DNA from: Candidatus Bipolaricaulota bacterium
Lineage (GTDB): Bacteria; Bipolaricaulota; Bipolaricaulia; M55B111
NCBI GenBank assembly: GCA_018334615.1
Contig: JAGXLP010000090.1
Location: 1-5,168, forward strand
Direction: 5' to 3'
DNA: 5,168 nucleotides
Shown here: in pieces, positions 1 to 5,168 of the stretch
Position numbering within the stretch: position 1 is the first letter of the stretch
How the letters are laid out: every line of letters begins with the position of its first letter
The notes under the pieces: generated by a model
Database searches by the model: none
Told to the model about the DNA's origin: nothing
The model's input: only the letters and a program-made list of their open reading frames with translations
Translations under genes and position numbers: made by a program

Positions 1-2
1 AG

Positions 3-1097
3 GTTGAACCACAGGAAGAAGAAGTTACTTCCAACCAGGAAAATGACATAAGAAGAATCCCGCTAGAGGAGAAGCGAGATGTAGTGAAAAAATACAACCA
101 GCTAATGTTGAATTACGATGATCGGATCGAATCCACCAGAACGATATATAGCGATTCGTTTCGTGAACTGACTTATGTAAATTCTGAAGGAACTACCATA
201 TATCAAGAGATCCCGGACTTAACACTACTATTGGTCGCAATAGCTAAGGGAGACGAAAACAATATTCAAATCGCTCACGATAGCTTGGGAACGGCGGGAG
301 GCTTTGACTATGTCGTAGGAAAAGAAGACATTACAGAGGAAGTCGCTTCGCGGGCTGTTTCCCTTTTAACCGCAGATCCCGTGGAAGGTGGAAACTATAC
401 CGTCCTACTGAACCCAAAACTGGCTGGAGTATTTATCCACGAGGCGTTCGGCCATTTATGCGAAGCGGATCACGTATACAAAAACGAACGGCTTCAGGAA
501 ATAATGAAGCTGGGTAGAGAATTCGGTCCTGAGAATCTGAATGTCGTGGACGAAGGGTTCATAGACGGAAAGCGAGGAAACTTGCCCTTTGACGACGAGG
601 GTGTTCCCCGTAAGAAGACTTACCTGATCAAGGACGGTAAACTCAATAGTTTTCTACATTCTCGGGAGACCGCGAAGAAAATGGGCCAGGACCCGACGGG
701 AAATGCTCGGGCAATATCTTATCGTTACGAACCAATCGTCCGGATGACTAACACATATATCGAACCGGGCGAGGAATCGTTTAACGACCTGATAAAATCT
801 ATAGACCGTGGTATTTACGCAAAGGACGCTTATGGGGGACAAACTCAGCTGGAACAATTTACCTTTAGCGCTGGTTACGGCCACCTAATTGAGAACGGAG
901 AGATTGGATCGATGGTACGAGATGTAGTCCTGACTGGAAACATTTTCAAATCACTTGAAAACATCGCGGGTATCGGCAACGACCTGGAAATCATTGGGTC
1001 GGCCGGAGGATGTGGCAAAGGAGGGCAAATGCCTCTCCCTGTTACCGATGGATCACCTCATCTGCTAATTCAGGATGTAACAATAGGAGGACGATAA
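3..1097 (+). CDS. tldD: TldD, zinc metalloprotease subunit of TldD/TldE (5' end cut by the window edge)
   Basis: TldD is the catalytic half of the cytoplasmic TldD/TldE heterodimer, which in E. coli degrades unfolded peptides, matures microcin B17 and removes the CcdA antitoxin. The frame is open from base 3, so 364 residues are visible. Counting from the GTG at 84, the zinc motif HEAFGH is at residues 119-124 (bases 438-455), followed by LCEAD. A FDDEG motif lies near residue 170, and the third expected zinc ligand, Cys, is in GGCGKGGQ at residue 310 (base 1011). The 191-residue gap from the first His to this Cys agrees with my recollection of E. coli TldD. The GTG at 84 is not the true start: the 27 codons before it are open and include IPLEEKRDVVKKY, which looks like normal TldD sequence after an acidic stretch. 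Against a usual length of about 460-480 residues, roughly 100-120 N-terminal residues lie outside the window. The stop overlaps the tldE start. Family assignment is very secure; the substrate is unknown. Confidence 0.96.
   Translation, partial: VEPQEEEVTSNQENDIRRIPLEEKRDVVKKYNQLMLNYDDRIESTRTIYSDSFRELTYVNSEGTTIYQEIPDLTLLLVAIAKGDENNIQIAHDSLGTAGGFDYVVGKEDITEEVASRAVSLLTADPVEGGNYTVLLNPKLAGVFIHEAFGHLCEADHVYKNERLQEIMKLGREFGPENLNVVDEGFIDGKRGNLPFDDEGVPRKKTYLIKDGKLNSFLHSRETAKKMGQDPTGNARAISYRYEPIVRMTNTYIEPGEESFNDLIKSIDRGIYAKDAYGGQTQLEQFTFSAGYGHLIENGEIGSMVRDVVLTGNIFKSLENIAGIGNDLEIIGSAGGCGKGGQMPLPVTDGSPHLLIQDVTIGGR
1085..1090 (+). promoter_or_regulatory. Shine-Dalgarno site of tldE
   Basis: A perfect AGGAGG lies inside the last codons of tldD, six bases before the ATG at 1097. 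It decides the tldE start: an upstream in-frame ATG at 1010 would add 29 residues overlapping tldD that show no TldE character and has no comparable site. The ATG shares its A with the tldD TAA stop (TAATG), the usual arrangement for coupled translation. Confidence 0.9.
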
Positions 1098-2419
1098 TGG
1101 AACTCATAGAGCATGCAACGGAAAGAGCAGATAGTGCGGAAGTATTTGAGATAGAAAGCAATTCGATTCCGGTCCAGTTCGAATCCGGCGAGCTGGAGTC
1201 GCTCAAATACGTGGAAACAAACGGCGCAGCTTTACGAGTCATAGATGACGGTAAATTGGGATTCTCCACAACAACAAACTGGGAGGATCCGTCACAAGCA
1301 GTCGAAAGGGCGGTGGAGACGGCAAAGTTTGGCGAAAAAGCAGGTTTCGAGTTCCCCGGCCCAACTGAAGTAAAAAAATACGATACTATGAATAGGGAAA
1401 TCTCTGACCTAACCGCAGCAGATTTGATAGACTACGGCAAGAGGATAACGGAACGGTTAGAAGAGTTCGACAGCGATCTCGAGGTCAATCTCGATCTAAA
1501 CAAATCCCACGACAAAATACGGGTCATCAACAGCAACAACCTGGCGGTGGAAGAAGAAAAGACCAAACTCTCATTGACAGTGGAGATAAAAGACGTCAGC
1601 GATGACGATATTTTCAGCTTCTACGAGAACGCTGTGGCTCAACATCTCGAACAGTTTGAACCTATGGACCTAGTAGACAGGGTAATACAGAAGGTTAAAT
1701 GGGCGAGAACAGAATCTTCGATTGAGAGGGGAGCCTTCCCTGTGATCTTCACTCCTCGGGGTTCTTTGGTGCTGTTGGTATCCCTTCTAGCCGGCTTCAA
1801 CGGTGAAAACGTCTTTCAGGGTACTTCCCCGCTCGGGGACAAGTCAGGAGAACAGGTATTTTCCAAGAACCTGAAGTTAACTGACAACGGAACTTTGGAA
1901 GGGTCTCCAACGAGGCGAAGCTTTGACGACGAAGGGCTTCCGGTTGAACAAACCACTCTTATGAACGACGGAACGGCAGAAAACTTTCTCTACGATCTTC
2001 AGACGGCCGGCCTTGCCTCGGTCGCCCCGACTGGCAACGGGTTAAAGGGTGGACTAATCAGCGGGGCGGACTTCAGAGCAGCCCCAAGTACGAGTCCGAC
2101 AACGCTCATCATAAGCCCGGGCGAGAATACCGTCGGAGAATTGATTTCCGATATAGACAAAGGACTTATGGTCGACCAGGTACTCGGACTGGGCCAGGGC
2201 AATCCGCTTTCCGGAGAATTTTCAAATAACATTTCAGTAGCATACAAGATTGAAGGCGGGGAAATCACGGGCAAGGTAAAAAATACGATGATCGCCGGAA
2301 ACGTATACGATCTCCTGAACGGAAAAATCAAGCTGGGAAAAGAAGCCGAATGGGTTGGTGGGAGCTTAAAGTCCCCTGCAATCGTCGTAAACGACGTCAA
2401 CGTGGTCCAAAAGGGCTAA
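1097..2419 (+). CDS. tldE: TldE (PmbA), non-metal partner subunit of TldD
   Basis: TldE, also called PmbA, is the paralogous partner of TldD in the cytoplasmic heterodimeric protease; the E. coli work on microcin B17 processing shows that both subunits are needed. The 440-residue length fits the family (E. coli PmbA is about 450). The N-terminal half (MELIEHATERADSAEVFEIE, then FESGELESLKYVE and the GAALRVIDDGKLGFSTT block) is the typical first domain. The C-terminal half has SFDDEGLPVEQTTLMNDG, matching the FDDEG stretch of TldD, then FSNNISVAYKIEGGEI and KVKNTMIAGNVYDLL near the end. No HExxxH motif is present, as expected for TldE. There is no signal peptide or membrane segment. The ATG at 1097 overlaps the tldD stop by one base and has an ideal ribosome site six bases upstream, so equal production of the two subunits by coupled translation is likely. 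The reading frame is intact and the assignment is firm; the physiological substrate cannot be read from the sequence. Confidence 0.96.
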   Translation: MELIEHATERADSAEVFEIESNSIPVQFESGELESLKYVETNGAALRVIDDGKLGFSTTTNWEDPSQAVERAVETAKFGEKAGFEFPGPTEVKKYDTMNREISDLTAADLIDYGKRITERLEEFDSDLEVNLDLNKSHDKIRVINSNNLAVEEEKTKLSLTVEIKDVSDDDIFSFYENAVAQHLEQFEPMDLVDRVIQKVKWARTESSIERGAFPVIFTPRGSLVLLVSLLAGFNGENVFQGTSPLGDKSGEQVFSKNLKLTDNGTLEGSPTRRSFDDEGLPVEQTTLMNDGTAENFLYDLQTAGLASVAPTGNGLKGGLISGADFRAAPSTSPTTLIISPGENTVGELISDIDKGLMVDQVLGLGQGNPLSGEFSNNISVAYKIEGGEITGKVKNTMIAGNVYDLLNGKIKLGKEAEWVGGSLKSPAIVVNDVNVVQKG

Positions 2420-2443
2420 TCCCCAATTGAACTGATTGACGGA

Positions 2444-2467
2444 CTCCTTTAACATTTCTTTAAGGAG
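2444..2467 (+). promoter_or_regulatory. Hairpin that could mask the ribosome site of the Lon-like gene
   Basis: CTCCTTTAA (2444-2452) can pair with TTAAGGAG (2460-2467), giving eight base pairs with one bulged T and a seven-base loop (CATTTCT). The right arm contains all but the last G of the Shine-Dalgarno sequence AGGAGG (2463-2468). If it forms in the mRNA it would block ribosome entry, and its A/U-rich inner half could make it easy to melt. The pairing is read directly from the sequence; a regulatory role, including a thermometer-like one, is inference. A chance match to the anti-Shine-Dalgarno pattern cannot be excluded. Confidence 0.4.
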
Positions 2468-2468
2468 G
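2463..2468 (+). promoter_or_regulatory. Shine-Dalgarno site of the Lon-like gene
   Basis: AGGAGG, within a seven-base AAGGAGG run, precedes three possible in-frame starts: TTG 2470 (one base away), ATG 2473 (four bases) and ATG 2476 (seven bases). The seven-base spacing is close to the six bases used at tldE, so ATG 2476 is preferred. ATG 2473 remains possible and would add one Met. TTG 2470 is too close to be used. Confidence 0.85.
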
Positions 2469-2475
2469 ATTGATG

Positions 2476-4881
2476 ATGACAAGAGAACTTGGAAGTTCAG
2501 ACCTCAGAAGGATTTGCATAGCAGACGATTTCTCTTTTGAGACTACGGAAGAACTGGACCCATTGAAGGAGATCATTGGGCAGGATCGAGCATTAGGCGC
2601 GATTGAACTGGGTCTGGGAGTCAAGGACGACGAAAACCGTTACAACATTTACGTGGCAGGGGAGCCCGGAACGGGGAAGAACTCGGCGATAAATAATTTC
2701 CTGAATAGAGTAAGTAAAGAAGAAGAGGCACCGCCAGATATCTGTTACGTTCACAACTTTGACAATCCCGACTGTCCACAGTATCTCCAGTTAGAGGCGG
2801 GTAAGGGTTGTGAATTCCAGGAAGACATGGAAGAACTTATAGAACACCTCGAGGACGGTGTCTCGGATACCTTCGAGACCGGGGAATACAAACAGAGAAA
2901 GGAAGCAATAGACAACGAATTTAACCAGAAAAAAAAGTTGTTGTTTGAGGAACTGGAAGAAGAAGCTTCGGAAAGGGGGTTTTTGCTTCAGAGAACTCCT
3001 TTTGGCTTGAACACAGTGCCAAAAGGAGAGGATGGAGAACCGTTGGACCAGCAACAGTTCAGCAACCTGGAGGACGAGCGGAGAGAGAAACTGGAGAGCC
3101 AACAGGAAGAGCTCCAGGACCTGATACAGGAAACCATGCAGAAGGTCATGGAGGCCGAGGAAGAGAGAAACGAGAAAATTCAGAACTTGAAAAAAGAAGC
3201 AATTTCCTTTCTTCTCGACCCGATGCTACGTAAACTGGAAGCAAAATACGAGGGTAATGAAAGGGTGGTCGAATACCTCCACAACGTAAAAGAAGACATC
3301 CTGGAAAACATCGATGACTTCACCAACCAAAATTCGGGGAATCAACCGGCCGCAATGGCTCAACTTGCTGCGGCGCAGGATCAATTTGTGAAATATCGAG
3401 CGAATGTCCTGGTCAACAATGGTGATACCGAAGGAGCCCCGGTGGTAATAGAAGACAACGCCACCTATCCCAACCTATTTGGGGCAGTTGAGAAAAAAGC
3501 TCAGTTCGGGATGATGTCGACGGATTTCACCATGATAAAGCCGGGAGCCCTGCACGAAGCAAACGGGGGCTATCTTGTCCTAAAAGCCAAGAACCTTTTT
3601 AGATATGGATTAAGCTGGGAAGGACTAAAAACAGCACTCAATCAGGGAGAAATAAAAATCGAGGATCCCGCCCAGATGCTGGGTTATGCCTCTACTAAGG
3701 GGCTCCAGCCCGAACCAATTCCATTGAGTATCAAGGTCGTGCTAATTGGAAATCGGCGAATCTACAACATTCTAAATTCCTTCGAAGAAGATTTTCAGAA
3801 GCTATTTAACGTCAAATCGGATTTCGATAACGAAATGGACTGGGAGGAAAGTGAAGAAGTTAAAATCGCCCGGTTTATTAACGATCAAGCCAGCGATAAC
3901 TCTGAGGTAAAACATTTCTACCCCTCCGGGGTGGCAAAAGTAGTTGAATACTCCTCAGAAATGGCAAGAGATAAGGAAAAGCTCTCCACCAAATTTAGCG
4001 AAATAACTGAACTGGTCAAGGAGTCTAGTTACTGGGCCAAGCAGGATGGAGAAGAGTACGTAGATGAAGATCACGTTCAGAAGGCAATGGAGGAAAAGAT
4101 CGAGCGAAGGAGCCTTATAAAGGACAAGATCCACGAATACATCGATCGTGGCAAGATATTCATAGACATCAAAGGAAAAGAGGTTGGGCAAATCACCGGT
4201 CTTTCTGTACTCGACACCGGGGACTTCACCTTTGGTAAACCGGCACGAATTACTGCCAATGTCTATGCGGGAAAGGAAGGTGTAGTTAATATCGACAGAG
4301 AGGCGGACCTATCCGGTAACACCCACACAAAGGGAGTAATGATACTCAAGGGTTATCTGGGGCAAAAGTTTGCCTACGACAAGCCGCTTTCCTTAACCGC
4401 CAACATCGCATTCGAACAGAGCTACTCTAAGATAGACGGGGACAGTGCCTCCAGCACTGAACTTTATGCTATAATCTCACGTCTCGCGGATCTCGAGATA
4501 AACCAGGGGATCGCCGTCACCGGATCGGTTAACCAAAAGGGAGAGATTCAACCTATTGGCGGGGCAAAGGAAAAGGTCGAAGGGTTTTACGAGGTCTGCA
4601 AGCAACAAGGCTTAACGGGGGACCAGGGAGTAATCCTGCCCGAGGAAAACATCGATAACCTGATGTTGAACGACGAGATAATTGACTCAGTCGAGGCAGG
4701 CGAGTTCCATATTTATCCGGTGAAAAAAGTAAGCGAGGGTCTGGAGATTCTAACGGATACCCCGGCCGGAGCCGAACTCAAAAACGGGGAGTACGAAGAA
4801 GGAACGATATTTGCCCAGGTGGACGAAAGAATCAGAGAAATACACGAAGCACTTAATTCTACCGAGGACGAAGAAGAATAA
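2476..4881 (+). CDS. Lon-like serine protease with AAA_32-type ATPase domain (COG1067 family)
   Basis: This 801-residue soluble protein belongs to the Lon-like family with a Ser-Lys proteolytic domain behind an AAA-like domain; it is neither classical LonA nor the membrane-anchored archaeal LonB. Numbering from ATG 2476: a family-typical start (FSFETTEELDPLKEIIGQDRA, about 20-39); Walker A GEPGTGKN at 62-69; a charged helical, coiled-coil-rich insert at about 115-270; GALHEANGGYLVLKAKNLF at 357-375, the Walker B region; a sensor-1-like Asn at 426 in VVLIGNRR; and FQKLFNVKSDFD at 440-451. The Lon proteolytic domain starts near VGQITGLSV (570). Its catalytic Ser is S657 in DGDSASSTE and its Lys is K700 in PIGGAKEK, with the 43-residue spacing of E. 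coli Lon. The protein ends in an acidic tail (STEDEEE). Oddities are Asn in place of Ser/Thr after the Walker A Lys and Lys370 where an acidic Walker B residue might be expected, so ATP hydrolysis is uncertain; the related LonC proteins are reported to be ATP-independent. It probably degrades damaged or unfolded proteins in the cytoplasm. It lies 56 bases after tldE, probably in the same operon. Confidence 0.93.
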   Translation: MTRELGSSDLRRICIADDFSFETTEELDPLKEIIGQDRALGAIELGLGVKDDENRYNIYVAGEPGTGKNSAINNFLNRVSKEEEAPPDICYVHNFDNPDCPQYLQLEAGKGCEFQEDMEELIEHLEDGVSDTFETGEYKQRKEAIDNEFNQKKKLLFEELEEEASERGFLLQRTPFGLNTVPKGEDGEPLDQQQFSNLEDERREKLESQQEELQDLIQETMQKVMEAEEERNEKIQNLKKEAISFLLDPMLRKLEAKYEGNERVVEYLHNVKEDILENIDDFTNQNSGNQPAAMAQLAAAQDQFVKYRANVLVNNGDTEGAPVVIEDNATYPNLFGAVEKKAQFGMMSTDFTMIKPGALHEANGGYLVLKAKNLFRYGLSWEGLKTALNQGEIKIEDPAQMLGYASTKGLQPEPIPLSIKVVLIGNRRIYNILNSFEEDFQKLFNVKSDFDNEMDWEESEEVKIARFINDQASDNSEVKHFYPSGVAKVVEYSSEMARDKEKLSTKFSEITELVKESSYWAKQDGEEYVDEDHVQKAMEEKIERRSLIKDKIHEYIDRGKIFIDIKGKEVGQITGLSVLDTGDFTFGKPARITANVYAGKEGVVNIDREADLSGNTHTKGVMILKGYLGQKFAYDKPLSLTANIAFEQSYSKIDGDSASSTELYAIISRLADLEINQGIAVTGSVNQKGEIQPIGGAKEKVEGFYEVCKQQGLTGDQGVILPEENIDNLMLNDEIIDSVEAGEFHIYPVKKVSEGLEILTDTPAGAELKNGEYEEGTIFAQVDERIREIHEALNSTEDEEE

Positions 4882-4926
4882 AATCAGATTTTTCTTTTGT
4901 AATCCGCGCCTAAACGCTACGAACTC

Positions 4927-4938
4927 AACCAAAGCAGC
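4927..4938 (+). repeat. 12-base direct repeat, copy 1
   Basis: AACCAAAGCAGC occurs here and again at 5016-5027, 89 bases downstream and in the same orientation. This copy forms the left foot of the GC-rich hairpin at 4932-4966. Downstream of the 12 bases the two copies share only scattered matches, so they may be remnants of a small diverged duplication. Confidence 0.6.
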
Positions 4939-4966
4939 CCGGGTGACTTTGCCCGGGCTATTGCTT
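4932..4966 (+). terminator. GC-rich hairpin, likely terminator between convergent genes
   Basis: AGCCCGGG (4936-4943) pairs perfectly with CCCGGGCT (4952-4959) around an eight-base loop. AAGC (4932-4935) can also pair with GCTT (4963-4966), leaving a three-base bulge (ATT) on the right. The stem begins about 50 bases after the stop of the Lon-like gene. The tail is only moderately T-rich (GCTTCTTA on the plus strand, GCTTTGGTT on the minus strand), so the hairpin is not a textbook intrinsic terminator. Its place between convergent genes fits termination in either direction. Confidence 0.55.
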
Positions 4967-4988
4967 CTTACTGAAGATTCCGGTCGGG

Positions 4989-5040
4989 CACTGTGACCCT
5001 CCCTGCTAAATTAGGAACCAAAGCAGCTTCGGTCACTGTG
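4989..5040. other. Long imperfect hairpin in the convergent intergenic region
   Basis: CACTGTGACC (4989-4998) pairs with GGTCACTGTG (5031-5040) with one T-T mismatch. After a symmetric four-by-four internal loop (CTCC and CTTC), CTGCT (5003-5007) pairs with AGCAG (5022-5026), closing a 14-base loop. There is no T tract on either side. It lies just downstream of the minus-strand gene's stop and may help end or stabilise that transcript. A small RNA or a decayed repeat element is also possible, but nothing else supports either. Confidence 0.4.
5016..5027 (+). repeat. 12-base direct repeat, copy 2
   Basis: This is the second copy of AACCAAAGCAGC (first copy 4927-4938). It forms part of the right side of the imperfect hairpin at 4989-5040, so the same word is used on opposite arms of two different hairpins. 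Confidence 0.6.
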
Positions 5041-5063
5041 TTAGGGCACTTGACCATTCAACC

Positions 5064-5168
5064 TTAGGACATTTCCTCCAGGGTTTTCCACAAAGAATCG
5101 TAATTGGATTTCGGATTCCAGACCAGATAGTCTTCCACCCCCGACCTTTCCAGGGCTTCAAGTTCCAG
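5064..5168 (-). CDS. C-terminal end of a convergent gene, possibly a DUF4015-type putative glycoside hydrolase (partial)
   Basis: Read on the minus strand, the frame is open from the right edge (5168) for 34 codons and stops at TAA (5066-5064). The peptide starts LELEALERSGVEDYLVWNP and ends with KSNYDSLWKTLEEMS. It looks like real protein: amphipathic, three aromatic-rich spots, and codon choice like its neighbours. The GVEDYLVWNPKSNY stretch resembles the last strand and following loop of TIM-barrel proteins in the DUF4015 / putative glycoside hydrolase family (PF13200), where a Gly-x-x-x-[WY]-L-x-WNP-type motif sits near the C-terminus. That match is from memory and rests on few residues, so the function is tentative. 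The gene converges on the Lon-like gene and is not part of its operon. Its start and most of its length are outside the window. Confidence 0.65.
   Translation of the reverse strand: MELEALERSGVEDYLVWNPKSNYDSLWKTLEEMS

Noticed and set aside
84..86. GTG at 84 as the tldD start, with GAGGAG (66-71) as a ribosome site
   Set aside because: The frame is open back to base 3, the sequence before the GTG reads as TldD protein, the spacing of 12 bases is long, and a protein starting here would lack the N-terminal domain.
1010..1096. N-terminal extension of TldE from the ATG at 1010
   Set aside because: It lies entirely over the conserved Cys-containing end of tldD in another frame, and the ATG at 1097 has a perfect, well-spaced Shine-Dalgarno.
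2427..2455. Sigma-70-like promoter TTGAAC, 17 bases, TAACAT before the Lon-like gene
   Set aside because: Both boxes match only four of six bases, and the transcript would begin at or inside the Shine-Dalgarno, leaving no usable ribosome site.
4880..4899. T-rich stretch right after the Lon-like stop (GATTTTTCTTTTG) as an intrinsic terminator
   Set aside because: Only a five-pair A/T stem with a three-base loop can form before it; there is no GC stem. The hairpin at 4932-4966 is the better candidate.
654..4932. Minus-strand open frames opposite tldD, tldE and the Lon-like gene
   Set aside because: They are all short, lie antisense to conserved coding sequence and show no recognisable domains or ribosome sites.
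4811..4996. 61-codon plus-strand open frame overlapping the end of the Lon-like gene
   Set aside because: It covers the Lon-like C-terminus in another frame and then the terminator hairpin, has no ribosome site, and reads as low-complexity basic sequence.

Overview
The window carries an ordinary-looking bacterial protein-turnover cluster. Three genes run on the plus strand and the tail of a fourth, convergent gene sits at the right edge. In order they are: the C-terminal part of TldD (3-1097, cut by the left edge), complete TldE/PmbA (1097-2419), a complete Lon-family protease of the soluble COG1067 / AAA_32 type (2476-4881), a 182-base intergenic stretch with two hairpins (4882-5063), and the last 34 codons of a minus-strand gene (5064-5168), possibly a DUF4015-type putative glycoside hydrolase.

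The source looks bacterial: strong AGGAGG ribosome sites, no archaeal signals noticed, and a Lon paralogue of the soluble type common in bacteria. GC content is moderate (roughly mid-to-high 40s percent by eye), ATA and AGA/AGG codons are used freely, and the proteins are rich in Asp and Glu. This would fit a thermophilic, halophilic or anaerobic lineage such as halophilic Firmicutes, but the sequence does not settle the phylum.

TldD and TldE overlap by one base (TAATG) and should be translationally coupled, as suits the two halves of a heterodimeric zinc protease. TldD carries the HExxxH site and the C-terminal Cys; TldE is the paralogous partner without a metal site. The Lon-like gene follows 56 bases later with no convincing promoter between, so the three genes probably form one operon for processing or removing peptides and proteins. 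The Lon-like protein keeps the Ser-Lys dyad but has altered Walker A and Walker B positions, so its ATP dependence is open.

The most notable non-coding signal is a small hairpin just before the Lon-like gene that would pair with most of its Shine-Dalgarno sequence. The second is the convergent intergenic region, where a 12-base direct repeat sits at the foot of two different hairpins. I found no clearly new system; the items below are modest leads.
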